From: Brachypterus glaber
Taxonomy: Eukaryota; Arthropoda; Insecta; Coleoptera; Kateretidae
Direction of reading: 5' to 3'
DNA length: 64,000 nucleotides
Assembly: GCA_958510825.1 (NCBI GenBank)
Contig: OY294044.1
Location: 45,844,626-45,908,625, forward strand
The notes under the pieces are model-generated. The model was not told where the DNA came from. It did no database searches and saw nothing but the letters and a program-made list of their open reading frames with translations. A program made the translations under genes and the position numbers. Below are positions 21,318-32,344 of the stretch, one piece after another (position 1 is the stretch's first letter; every line of letters starts with the position of its first letter).

Positions 21318-21510
21318 CGAGGGGTATATTTATTGGACAATCCTCCACAATCATCTACAATCTTCCACAATCATCTGAAATCTTTCCACAATCTTGAACA
21401 ATCTTTTTTTAAATTTTGTACAATCTTTTTGACAATCATTGACAATCTTCCACAATCATTTGATTCTCTCACAATCCTTGTACACTTTTTTTCAATAAAT
21501 AAACCCCTCG
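21318..21510. mobile_element. CGAGGGGT element with internal minisatellite, copy 1
   Basis: The 193-bp insert starts CGAGGGGTATATTTATTG and ends with the complement of CGAGGGGTTTATTTATTG. It is bounded by identical 8-bp copies of GTTTGATT (21310-21317, 21511-21518). The interior is a degenerate array of CACAATC(A/T)TC-type units of about 10-12 bp. Relatives with the same ends but different arrays are at 31629-31758 and 37660-37875. The superfamily is not recognised: an 8-bp duplication suits hAT or P, but the CGAGG terminus is not typical of either. Confidence 0.8.
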
Positions 21511-22023
21511 GTTTGATTCTAGTAGTCCAGATAAAATTATCTTGTCAGTATCTAAAATTTCAATAAAACCTCTCGATATGAGCAGTAAAGATAAAAAAAA
21601 TAGAAAACCTTCCCCTTGACTATTTTGTATAAAATTCATTTTATTAGTTATTTTAACACTATCGAAGGTTAAAGGAAAAGTCAAGATTAAAGTTTGTTTA
21701 TAACAAAAATAAATAATTTTATGTTAAAATTAGTGTGTAAGTAATAGATATTATAAACGTACATTGCACGTGTATGTACTGTTAGATATTTTTCAAATGA
21801 GCCAGTTGGCATTATAAATGGCACGTATAAATTTTTGACTCAAAATTTTGAACTATTCACGCAAATATATGTGTAGGTTCACTTGTATTATTCTAGGTAT
21901 ACCAGTAAACTAGTTATATCAGTAAAACGATGATAAAAAAGATATTCAGATTTTTTTTTGTATATTCACTATTAAGGCCTGAGTTATAATGAGAGACCCA
22001 ATGTGTCTTACAACATTTACATG

Positions 22024-22243
22024 AAGCTGAAGTTTGCAACGTTTTTTTGCAACGAAAATTCAAATAGTATATAAAGCACTTATTCCATAACACGTTTTTA
22101 GCGCACTAGTACTTTAGAAAACTCACCGCAAGTGGCTTGTTTTCTGAACTTGCACTCGTGCCCTAAAAACATATGTTATGAAACTAGTACTTTAATATAC
22201 TATTTGAATTTTCGTTGCAAAAAAACGTTGCAAACTTCAGCTT
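22024..22243. mobile_element. Fold-back MITE (GAAGCTGAAGTTTGCAACG), copy 1
   Basis: Near-perfect palindrome of about 220 bp. The arms start GAAGCTGAAGTTTGCAACG and pass through TTCAAATAGTATAT and GCACTAGTACTTTAGAAAAC to a short centre near CCGCAAGTGGC. Related copies are at 28409-28634, about 29140-29206 (half) and about 62513-62637. Confidence 0.85.
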
Positions 22244-22908
22244 TATAAATTTACTTTGTCATAGTTCGTACTTTATCACTGAGATAAAGTGCGAACAAAT
22301 TATTTTAAGACGGTTAGTATCTCAAACTTAAAACTTGATGCACAAAGCGGATAAGTTATGAATAGAGATCGGATTTTACCGAGTCCTGACGTCAAAATCC
22401 ATAGCCGGGTACAACAGAATAATAATTTTATAAAAATGTTTTATAAGCTATCAAACTATTACATTTACAAAGAAAAGTATATAAATACTATGAAAATCCC
22501 CTAACGTTTTTATTTAAGTAAAAGAAAATTAAAAAAAAACATAACAGATCCGAAAACTATGAATTAGTTGGACTTTTAAATAATCCAAATTTTATTTAAT
22601 AGTATTGTAACATGGTGGCTGGGTATTACTTTTATCAAGTTAAAAAAAAAATCTGCCTGGCCAATCCTTTTCTATTCGCAATAACAGCTCACGTGACGAT
22701 TATAACTTGTGAAAAATGTTTTTAAATTTTTTTTCAAAATTATTATTTTTACTCAAATCTTTTTTTTTATATATTATAAATAAAATACTAAATTACATAA
22801 CTAAAACTTTTAGTGTTTGTAGAAAAAAACAAACTACCGACGAAATCTTTTTATGTTTTATTCAATTTGTGAAGAAGTGACTGGAAGGTGAAATCTATTT
22901 GGACTCGT

Positions 22909-22916
22909 TATAAATA
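22909..22916 (+). promoter_or_regulatory. TATA-like box of the transposon gene
   Basis: TATAAATA lies 43 bp upstream of the proposed ATG at 22952. TTCAGT just before the ATG resembles an insect initiator but is slightly far from the box, so the true start site may be a little upstream. Confidence 0.45.
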
Positions 22917-22951
22917 TGACAGAGATCTGAAAGCTCTAAACTTGTTTCAGT

Positions 22952-23377
22952 ATGCGTGCGACGAAATTAGTGAGATGTAAGATCAAGCATACCATGTACG
23001 TTATTTTATTGGTTAGAATCAGGCGCATGCGGAAACAAAGTTTTTATTGCAAGTAAATTGAGTCATTTCGTTTGACTTAGCAATGCGAATTTATTTCTTT
23101 TTTTGCTCTAACTTTTTGGGCCTAATCTAATATTTATTTGTCACCGTTCATTTCATTAGTTAAATCCCTTAATAAACTGTTCGTAAAACCATTACTTACT
23201 ACGGTTAAATCGTGGATTGAAGATTATCCAGAACTAGAGATCGACGGCAATATTTTACACTGCACATTTTGTAAAAAAGACTTAACCTGCGAAAGAAAAA
23301 CTAATATTTTAAGACATGTGAACACAAAAACCCATAAAGATGAGAAGCAAGGACAATTTAATATTTATAGTAATTGA
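22952..23377 (+). CDS. CGGBP1-like BED-type zinc-finger protein (2 exons)
   Basis: Proposed exon 1 is 22952-22976 (MRATKLVR plus one base) with donor GTAAGA. Exon 2 is 23160-23377, after the acceptor TTTCATTAG. Joining them keeps frame and gives 80 residues. Residues about 20-70 contain C-x2-C-x14-H-x5-H, the spacing and context (CTFCKKDL...RK..I..H...KTH) of CGGBP1 and hAT-derived BED fingers that bind DNA. The C-terminus is a short hydrophilic tail. The second exon alone has no ATG, which is why the splice is needed. The gene is the only one between the two long TIRs, so binding to them as repressor or transposition cofactor is a reasonable guess, not shown. Exon 1 is short and could be wrong. 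Confidence 0.7.
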
Positions 23378-23754
23378 AAAAATACAAAATTAATTTTAAT
23401 CACAAGTTATAAAAGTCACGTGACCTTTATTGCGAATAAAAAACGATTGGCCAGGCAGATTTTTTTTTAACTTAGTAAAAGTAATTCCCAGCCACCATGC
23501 CACAATACTATAAAATTAAATTTGGATTATTAAAAAGCTCAACTAAATCGTAATTTTCAGAATTGTTATTTTTTTTTATTTTCTTTTACTTAAATAAAAC
23601 GTTACGGGATTTTCATAATATTTATATAATTTTCTTTGGTAATGTAGTAACATATTAAACATTTTTATAAAATTAATATGAATTTGTTAACTTATTGTAC
23701 CCGGCTATGCATTTTGACGTCACGACTCGCTAAAATCCGAAGTCTAGTTATGAT

Positions 23755-25121
23755 TTAAAATTATGAGATTGTCTTCTGGCTGACATATAGTTTTTCCGAG
23801 AGTTTTTCTTTCACCGGTGCACCGATGCATCTTAGATTCTAGATGAATTTTTTAATTTAAATATCTCATGAACTAAAAGCCGATTATAATAAGATTCTGT
23901 TTTCAGTTATATTTGTTTAATTAAAATTAGATATACTGATAGTAGGTACAATTTAAAAACATAAAATTTGCAAATTTTAGGTCTTAATGATAATAGAAAT
24001 TGGTCCAGTTCGACTCGCACTGTGCGAGTGGTTCGTGCTTCGAGAGAGGGTTCTCTTACCTAGCCTTTTTTTCGTACTTGTACACAGCTGTGTCTTCAAG
24101 AGTTCGTTCGTTCGTAGCTCAAAAATGCATTTGACTTTATTTGTAGCTTTTTTTTTGTTTAATTTTACTTTTCATACGATAATTGATAAGCGAGTTATTG
24201 AGAAAAAATATGGCTGTTGCCCCTTTGAAATGTCTAATGAAATACCTTTTATTATATGATCCTCGATAGGGATCTCTAAAACAAATGTTAAAATTTAATT
24301 TTTGACTTTATAAAAAAAAAATCTAAAAAATAATTATACCTGCCAGGTATTACCCGAAGTATTACCTGGTATTACCTAGACCGAGACCTGGACTATATTC
24401 TCGTTAATGCAATCTACTCGTATGTCATATTTCAGATTCCTAGGATATAGTTCTTAAAATAAACGGCTGTGACAGACGGATAAACGGACACCGTGCAATC
24501 CTATAAGGGTCCCGTTTTAACAGATTCGTTTTAAATGGGTTAACCGGTACATTTTATTTAAATATATTTTTAAGTAAAATATATACCATTAATATTATAG
24601 TTAAATTTGTCATAAAAGTCCAAACGAATTAGCCATTAAACCTAGCTAAATTTATACAATTTCAAGTTTTTAAATAAAATATTTAATAATGTTTTTGTAA
24701 GTAAATACCTAGTACTTACATTTTATCTACTACGTTGTCGATAGCTACTTTTTTGTTTATCAAAATAAAAATTTTAACCTAATTTCATACCTTGTTTCAT
24801 ACATTAATGCAGAGTCGTGTCGTATTCTTTTTAGGTAAGGCAAGGTAAAAATTTACGCCCTTGGTATCTTGCGCCCTTTCAAATGTCCAGTTTATGACAA
24901 AAAAGCTTAACCAGCATCAATAAGTTATGCCCTTAACCTTCCTTATTTATGACTCCAAGTTTAAAAGTTATAGTTTTAACTAAAAAAAGGGTCAAAAACC
25001 AGACAACAAAATTCCGCATAAACTTTGCGTCCTGACTCAGGACTCCTAAAGCAGCCGCCTAGTTTCCTTACCCTTGTATCAATAAATTATTCTGATAAAA
25101 ACAAGCCGTGTAATGATTTAG
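23755..25121. other. Non-coding DNA with LINE/SINE-like tail motif
   Basis: At 24430-24530 the order TTTCAGATTCCTAGGATATA, GACAGACGGATAAACGGACA and AAGGGTCCCGTTTT resembles 3' ends of dispersed arthropod retroelements. No coding remnant accompanies it. TACCTGCCAGGTATTACC-like short repeats lie at 24340-24385. The frame at 23987-24259 is not credible. Confidence 0.45.
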
Positions 25122-25123
25122 TA

Positions 25124-25545
25124 CACTGAAAAAAAGGATCCTTTGCGGTAATGGCATATGAAATTAGGCCAAATGCTCCGCACTCTTGAATATGTCCAAA
25201 AGCGCATTCTCTTAACATGAAAATATAATTCACTTGCCAAGATCTTTCTGATTCTTTAACTTAAAATTCTTTGATCTTGTGTGAAATGCAAGTGGTCTTG
25301 TCTCAAAAGAAAAATTCTTGGGCCAAAGTATTTAAAATTATTTATTTTTTAACAATCTTAAAACAAGATAAATGGTTTTTGCTTCAAATGCGCCAGGTCC
25401 AAGAGAATTTTAAAAATATTTCAAAAGGGACACTTTTCTTGGGACAAGATAAATACTTTTGTTTGAAGATACACATCTTTTAAGCTAAAAGAATAACTGC
25501 CAAGAGTGTTACTACTTTGAGCCAAGAACGTCATTTTTTTCAGTG
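25124..25545. mobile_element. CACTGAAAAAAA-ended element, copy 1
   Basis: The ends CACTGAAAAAAAGG and the complement CATTTTTTTCAGTG are flanked by TA on both sides. The body (422 bp) is collinear in reverse complement with 32345-33117, which lets the insertion inside that second copy be delimited. The frame at 25271-25483 is not conserved between copies and is not called. Confidence 0.75.
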
Positions 25546-25739
25546 TATGATTCTTTACCTATAAAATCATAATATTGATATTGATAAGATAAAAGCGCTT
25601 TAGGACTTTCAATTTGGAGAAAATCTTTGGTCCAAATTCTAAGTATTGATTATAATAACCAAAATAAAAAAAAATATTGAGTTACCATAGTGTAACGTTT
25701 AATTCCAAAGGATATGCAGCTCTCCACAGGCTGTTACTT

Positions 25740-25873
25740 AGTTTACACCACGTGGAATATATTTCAAGTCCAGCTACTTTTTATCTACCTATCACTGTTT
25801 ACGAAACGCTCTATAAACAGATAGATAAAAAGTACCTATCTGGATTTAAAAAAGTATAGTCCAGAAGGTGTAA
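25740..25873. repeat. Inverted repeat, TTTACACC ends
   Basis: Outer TTTACACC and GGTGTAAA bracket inner arms containing CTACTTTTTATCTACCTATC and its near complement. Probably a small MITE. Confidence 0.5.
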
Positions 25874-26939
25874 ATGGACAGCAGTCCAATACGTTAGGCA
25901 ACATAAATTTAGGTCTTCAATACCAACCCAAAAAGAAAATTCCCTAAAAATATTATATTTAAATTTTATCACGGTGCAACAAAAAATGTGCATGATATGC
26001 AAAATTATTAAAGAATACATAAAACAGCTTATTAAACACAAAAACAAGTACAAAATCACACAACGGGGTATTATCAATGACTGTCAAATTAAGGAGTAGG
26101 TAATAAGTTCCCTGGGAAACTTTAGACCTAGTGTACCCATAGCTGTGTTATAAAAACTTAAAAAAAAATAAAATTAAAAATTTCTGTACTTATTAAAAAA
26201 AATTGTTTTTTACTTTAAAATAAACAAATATCTTACCTTCATGTAATTTAAAATATAATCTAAAATGTTATTTTTACCTATAATATGCATAATTTTATTT
26301 TAAAACAATAATAATTATACTTTTATCTCTTTCTGTAGAACTTCTCTCTTTATCTAATCTAAATAGGTGGCAGTCCATTAGGTCAGTAGGAAGTAAGTCC
26401 AATGCTTTATTGATTTCATCTAGGAAATTATCCTCAAAATTATCATTAGTTATGGAAATTCATAAATTTCCATTAAGATAAAAATTTACCGTAATTTCGG
26501 TAACTCTTGGCTAAACTTTTAACTTAATTTTTCCTGTTCATGGAAATTGATCGGATGTTCCCGAAGTAAGCGCGTTTTCAAAAAACATGACATGTTTACA
26601 GACAGGCGGACAGTTTGTTTTTGATCGTTCAATAATTTGAAGTATTTGTCTCTAAGTCATGTGAGTCAGTTTTTTTTGTCGATTTGGTGAATCACATTTT
26701 AGTAAACCCTGGAAAACTTAATTTGTCTGGCACGTGACAAAATAGCCAATTTCCTGGGACCAGAACTGTAGGTGATTAACAATTTAGGCATACGAGAATA
26801 TTCCCCAGTTTGTAAAGATAAAATGGAGATAAACAGACTTCCAAATCTGCAATGACTTTCCACATTATTTAAGATTAACACAAACTTATTACTGGGGAGG
26901 ATAAAATCAGTGAAATCACTTGTAAAAGGGGAATTTTAC
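25874..26939. other. AT-rich DNA, no supported gene
   Basis: No domain-bearing frame. TTTACAGACAGGCGGACAG near 26594 is another 'gacggaca'-like repeat-tail motif. Confidence 0.4.
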
Positions 26940-27055
26940 TGCTATAGCCGGCGCAATTACTATAGAAGACTGTGCCTCTCACTTGCACGTATCCTGCGTT
27001 ACGAAGATTAAAGCGTAAAGTTGAGAGCGCGCTCGGCTATTGTGAAAATTATTAC
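26940..27055 (+). repeat. Dispersed repeat (sister at 12950-13060)
   Basis: GCCTCTCACTTGCAC-TATCCTGC, GATTAAAGCG and GAGAGCGCGCT follow in the same order as in the reverse complement of 12950-13060. It abuts the next element. Confidence 0.55.
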
Positions 27056-27876
27056 TATACCGGGTGTTTCAGGAAGGTGGTTCACCCCCCTTAACTTTTT
27101 TAGGTAGGATCTTGTAATTTGCAGAAGCTATATTATATAAAATTTAAGATATTTTGACATAGTTAGAAATTTTTTGGCACTACCGGTTTCGTCGGAAACT
27201 AATCACAATTTCGATTTTTAAATGGAATACCCTGTATATTTTTACATATTCTCATTGAGAAATTAATTCTGAGAACAGGCATGTGTCATTTGTCAATTTT
27301 GACAGGTCGTGTCATTTTTTAGTTAAATCTTCATTTTAAATCTTGTGTTTTAATGCGAAGTTCTTTCGAATAAACTATTCATTTGTGGTATCAAAATGTT
27401 CGCAAGAAATTTATCTTTCATTTTAACCTGATGAGCCACCCTCTTTCCATTTGAAAAAAATATGATTTTCGAACCTTTAAGTGCCCACCAAATTTAGAGT
27501 TTTGGGGAAAAAATCAAAATAGTATTTTTATGAAGATACTAGACCAACAATTAAGCTAATAAGCTAATTTAAGGCACTCTAGATTTAAAATAAAAATTTA
27601 AATAAAAAATTACATGACCTGTCAAAAATTGACAAGTGGCACATGTTTGTTCTCAGAACTGATTTTTAAATCGAAATATGTAAAAATATACAGGGTGTTT
27701 CATTTAAAAATCGAAAGTATGATTAATTTCCGGTGAAACCGGAAGTGCCACAAAATGTCTAACCATGTCAAAAAATCCTAAATTATACATTATATAGCTC
27801 CTGCAAATTTCAAGATCCTACCTAAAAAAATAAAAAAGTTAAGGGGGTGAACCACCTTTCTGAAACACCCGGTATA
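27056..27876. mobile_element. Element with long TIRs, TATACCGGGTGTTTCAG ends
   Basis: Inverted repeats of about 270-300 bp start TATACCGGGTGTTTCAG and run through GGTGGTTCACC, TAGGTAGGATCTTG and TTTTGACAT. They also carry an inner CCCTGTATATTTTTACATAT. TA or TATA at the outer edges fits a TA target. The short interior has no coding potential. A TATACCGGGTGAGTTTTAT phrase near 63170 may be a related end. Confidence 0.8.
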
Positions 27877-28408
27877 CATGCAAAGGAAAAAAATCATTTT
27901 AAATGGCTTTTACCAAAAGTACACTATTGGATCCACGGATATGCGCGAGACTCGGTCTTGGTCAAAACATATGACCAAGACCAAAACTTGTCCCAGGACT
28001 TTTTATTGTGTTTTTAGTCTTAATATTAATTTTTGCGCTAAGCGAAAAAAATATACCAAGACTCAAATAGTGGTTGTGGTCCTGCGTATGTTTTTTTTTT
28101 GGTAATTTTCACAAGAAAAATACAGGTCTTAGACAAGTTTTAGTATGTTCGCTACAAGAACCAGTAAAAATTTAAAGGCAAAAAAAGGCAAGTCTTTGAA
28201 ACAAGAGCCGTAAATGAAGTTTTATGTACGTTATTTAGCGTAGGGGAAACTGTTGTATACTGGGACACTGTGAATAGTGGGAAAAACCAATTTCTCTAGT
28301 AGTTAAAAATTTAAATAAATTACCTATTGTTAAAAAATTGAAGTCTTCATAGTATTTCTCAGGTAAACCTATAAACTTAATAGTAAATAAACTATACATA
28401 TTTTTTAA

Positions 28409-28634
28409 TGAAGCTGAAATTTGCAAAGTTTTTTTGCATCGAAAATTCAAATAGTATATTAAAGCACTTGTTCCATATCACGTTTTTAGCGCACTAGTAC
28501 TTTAGAAAACTCGCCGCAAGGGGCATGTTTTCTAAACTTGTACTCGTGCGATAAAAACGTATGTTATGAAACTAGTACTTTAATATACTATTTGAATTTT
28601 CGTTGCAATAAAAACGTTGCAAACTTCAGCTTCA
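28409..28634. mobile_element. Fold-back MITE (GAAGCTGAA-TTTGCAA), copy 2
   Basis: A palindrome of about 225 bp closely related to 22024-22243 (shared GCGCACTAGTACTTTAGAAA and ATGTTATGAAACTAGTACTT). It is nested in the 28.2-29.9 kb element. The minus frame at 28235-28450 overlaps it and is not a gene. Confidence 0.85.
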
Positions 28635-29139
28635 TATTTTTTAAGATATTAAATTACAAAATAAAATTTGTTTTCTGTTGTATACTGGGACTTAGGTGTT
28701 GCATATAAACCTATTATTAAAAGAGGATATGGTTCTTAAACTGCAAACCCCTTTTTAAGTGGTGGAACAGAAAGAGTTTTGAAACAATTTCACTTTTATT
28801 TCGATTGAGAAAAAAAAAATTATGTTCTTGTAAATAAGCAATAGGACGAGGCTATTTCCACGTCCGACGTACACGAAGATATTTCCACGTCCAGTATTTT
28901 TTTTGGCCGATTTTTAGAGTTTTAATAGCTTTCAATGTATATTTTTCGTCAGAATTGTATTCTTCTTGTTTAAATGGGGGGCTACGCCCCCCATTAGCAC
29001 CAAAAGCACCAAACAAACAAAAAAAATAAAACAAATCAAAGAATTAGGTTATGTTACGTCGCACATGAAAATAGTCACTTCGTAAGCAATATTTAGTGTC
29101 GTTTTCACTGTGGATTTTGTCAACTGGCCTATTTTTCAT

Positions 29140-29206
29140 TCAAATAGTATATTAAAGTACTAGTTTCATAACATACGTTTTTAGTGCACGAGTACAAGTT
29201 TAGAAA
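29140..29206. mobile_element. Fold-back MITE, half copy
   Basis: ATTCAAATAGTATATTAAAG through TTTAGAAAACAAGCCGC matches one arm of the 28409-28634 element. The other arm is missing. Confidence 0.65.
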
Positions 29207-29386
29207 ACAAGCCGCTTAATTTATAATATACAATTATGTTTACAACTTAATGAACTAGAAATTATTTAAATTAAAAATATAGTTTAAATAAATAAATAAC
29301 GAAGAAGGATATATATTTTCCGAAACGTCGGTAAGTTGAAAACTAGTTTTCTTAACTCCTAGACCTATACCCACCATATATTATAT

Positions 29387-29751
29387 CGACACTCCCATGC
29401 AACAAGGATGTAACTCATGTTAGACCTATTTTGAGTTATACTCATAGGTAAACGCCTTGAAAAAAGACACACATGGTGGTACTGCTCAGATTTCTCCACA
29501 GTCCATTTTAACCAAAATTTTACCTAAAAACACTAAAGTAAGAAATTCTAATTTTAAATATTATCAGAAACAAACAATAAATAAACAATAAATACTTGTA
29601 CAGTTAAATAGAAAATTTTATAAGCTTTCAAATGATGTATCACATAACTTTCATTTCCCCACCCTTAAATAAGAAAAAATATATTTTAGAAATTTAGCTG
29701 TCGTGAAAAATGACAATATATGAGTTACGGCTTTGTTGCTTGGGGGTATCG
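29387..29751. mobile_element. CGAYACYCCCA-GCAACAA element, copy 1
   Basis: The imperfect ends are CGACACTCCCATGCAACAAG and the complement of CGATACCCCCAAGCAACAAA, with GTAACTCAT just inside each. The full length reappears in the opposite orientation at 47247-47627. Non-coding. Confidence 0.75.
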
Positions 29752-29913
29752 ATATATTATATACGCAAATAAAACTAAATCAAACTTTATAAATAAAAAT
29801 AATATTTAAATTTTTTGTGGGCGTTCAAATTTTTTTGTCCCATTATACAACACTTTCCCCTATACTAATATTAATGGTACCTTTTCCGATTTTCCTATTG
29901 CCTAAACTACATA

Positions 29914-31089
29914 CACGGTGTATTTGAAATAGCGTCGGAAATTTTAACAGATGATTCTACATCATAAAATATGACAAAAAGTTCCTATAAATATATGTCT
30001 AAAAATGCGTCATAAGGGAGCTACTCCCCTTTGAAAGTGGCTAAAAAAATCGGTTTTTATTTAATAACTCAGGAACCCTTTGAGATATAACAACGAGGTT
30101 TTGTACGTCAACTAATCCTACCAAGGCCCGTTTTTATGTTTTATTTTCATGTACTTATTTCAACCAGGGGTGTGCAAAACGGGGGGGGGGGCTTATCAGT
30201 TTTTTGTCCCAAACTTTTTTCTGTGTAACTTTTTTGCAATTTTATTTTTGAAATATGATTCCTCAGGTCAAAATACATAAAAAAGGTACTCTTGTTGTAA
30301 TACTGTAGGATTAACCGTTTTCGAGAAATATTCATTTGAAGGTGAAATTCCACGGTTCGAGGACGAAAAATTAAATACTAAAATGTTGAAAACCAAAATT
30401 TTAATGATGCAGGGCGAATGTACATTAAAAACTAAAAAAAAACTCAGATACAGGTACTTCTAAAAATCAATCCTAATGGAGCTATGGTCTCCTAAATATG
30501 CACCATTTTTAAAGGGCTATGGTAGCTTTAAAAGCGTTTTTTCGACCTACATGTATGGAAACTTTTTTTCTTCGTTTTTGATGTAGAATAACACTGCATC
30601 ATTAAAATTTTGGTTTTCGACATTTTAGTATTTAATTTTTCGTCCTCGAACCGTGAAATTTCACCTTCAAATGAACTTTTCTCGAAAACGGTTAATGCTA
30701 CAGTATTACAACAAGAGTACATTTTTATGTATTTTGACCTGAGGAATCATATTTCAAAAATAAAATTGCAAAAAAAGTTACACAGATAAAAGTTTGGGAC
30801 AAAAAACTGATAAGGCCCCCCCGTTTCGCACACCCCTGGTTTAAATGTGTACGTGAAAATGACATACAAAGATGGGCCTTATTAGGATTAATTCACGTGC
30901 AAAACCTCGTTAACATATCTCAAAGGGTTCCTGAGTTATTAAATAAAAACCGATTTTTTTAGCCAATTTCAAAGGGGCGTAGCTCCCTTATGACGCATTT
31001 TTTGACTTATGTTTATAGGAACTTTTTGTAATATTTTATCATGTAGAATCACCTGTTAAAATTTCCTACGCTATTTCAAATACACCCTG
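29914..31089. mobile_element. 1.18-kb inverted-repeat element, copy 1
   Basis: The ends CACGGTGTATTTGAAATAGC and the complement of CAGGGTGTATTTGAAATAGC are flanked by TA (29912-29913, 31090-31091). Almost the whole element is two arms folding on a centre near 30500. A G-run at about 30181-30190 faces CCCCCC at about 30818. A near-identical copy is at 52256-53435. Frames in the arms recur in both copies but are shaped by the palindrome and show no domain. Confidence 0.88.
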
Positions 31090-31628
31090 TATAGTCTGTA
31101 TACAAATAAACTCTTACATAATCTTATAAAATAGAAAGATATAAAACAGCGAGAAAATTACAATAGTATACTACAGAAAAACGTTTTTCTTTTAGTCAGT
31201 TTTAAGAATTGTAGAAATCGAATGGAGAAATCTAATTTGGATGAACGCCTATAAAATATTTAAATCAGGGTGAAAACATTCCATCGTGCAGTTTAGGTGC
31301 TTTTTACTGAATAATTATCAGTTAAATTGAATAAAATAAGATGTGTACTCTCTTCGGTACTAACTATAAAAACCTTGTTTGTGTGTTTAGACGATACTTA
31401 TAGAAGATTTTTTAAGTGAAGGTCTAAACCTCAGAAAATACGTACGACTTTTTTAGACCCAAATTATTTGGTATTTAAGTGCATGTCAGCATTCTCTGGC
31501 TGTTAGCATTTTATGGCTGATAGCATTGTTTGGTCCTTAATGGTTTAAAAACGGACCTACAAAGTTATAGTATTATTTAAAATTATTTATTTTAAATAGG
31601 CGGATACTTCAAAACCTATACTCATAGT
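31090..31628. other. AT-rich DNA, nothing recognised
   Basis: No gene or repeat identified. Confidence 0.45.
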
Positions 31629-31758
31629 AGAGGGGTTAATCTGCCGCGTAATCACTGTATGAGCTCTGAGTAATCTTCGCGTAATCTTGAGTAATTTTAC
31701 GGAATCTTTGGCTTGCGTAATCTTCTGTACACGAAATTTTCTGGAGATTTACCCCTCT
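31629..31758. mobile_element. CGAGGGGT-type element with minisatellite, copy 2
   Basis: The ends AGAGGGGTTAATCTG and the complement of AGAGGGGTAAATCTCC bracket an array of (GC)GTAATCTT(GA)-like units. The 8-bp flanks no longer match well, so this copy looks older than its relatives at 21318 and 37660. Confidence 0.6.
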
Positions 31759-32344
31759 TCTATAACTGCAAACATGGTCCTTGCGTAAGTACAAAAATAA
31801 AAATCCATGAAATGCAAGCATGCACTAGCTTTTAGAAGAAAATTAAAATTGAGGTCGATAACATTGAGAGTAGCAGCTTATTATTCTATTGTTTTTAAGT
31901 AAATTAACGAAACAACTCTTTAAAGTAAATTAACCAACCGTAACCATAAGAATACCAAATTTAGTTAATTTTTTACACGTATTTAAAGTTTCAGTTACAT
32001 ATAGTTTATATTTCAGTATATCTATAGATAAACTGACCGAATTTTTATTGTTTTCGGAGAAATTGGTTTCTACACGCTTTTATTTACTTCACTTTATTGT
32101 TTTTCAGTTTTTTATCTATTTTTATCTACCAACTTCCAGTAATTAGAACGGTTAAATTTGGAGCAAGGGATTTCCCGAAGGTAGCTTTATTTGGGGGGGG
32201 GGGACATGAACTTACTTACCTTGAATTTTCCAACTGTGTTTTGTTAAAAACAATACTAGTCGGCAAATTCAAAATTCTTAACAAGTCATTTGAAAATAAA
32301 CTTTTGACGTAGACGTAAAACTTGGACCAAATATTTTCTACATG
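31759..32344. other. AT-rich DNA, nothing recognised
   Basis: The frame at 32097-32312 has no recognisable domain and ends in the neighbouring repeat. A G-run lies at 32193-32202. Confidence 0.4.

Larger units (their letters stand above)
22363..23746 (+). mobile_element. hAT-type element carrying a CGGBP1-like gene
   Basis: TIRs of about 349 and 346 bp (22363-22711, 23401-23746) begin TAGAGATCGG and TAGACTTCGG. They continue with long near-identity (CGGATTTTA-CGAGTC-TGACGTCAAAAT). The flanks are 8-bp near-duplicates, GTTATGAA (22355-22362) and GTTATGAT (23747-23754). An 8-bp duplication and a TAGAG start are hAT-like. The 690-bp interior holds a TATA-like box and a two-exon zinc-finger gene, and no room for a transposase. 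It must be moved by proteins made elsewhere, if it moves at all. Confidence 0.82.
28241..29862. mobile_element. GGGGAAACTGTTGTA-ended element with nested insertions
   Basis: The ends TAGGGGAAACTGTTGTATAC and the complement of TAGGGGAAAGTGTTGTATAA face each other; TA at both outer edges may be the target duplication. CTGTTGTATACTGGGAC is repeated internally near 28675. Three younger insertions lie inside: fold-back MITEs at 28409-28634 and about 29140-29206, and the 365-bp element at 29387-29751. A GGGGGGCTACGCCCCCC palindrome sits at about 28976-28992. No transposase was seen. Confidence 0.7.
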
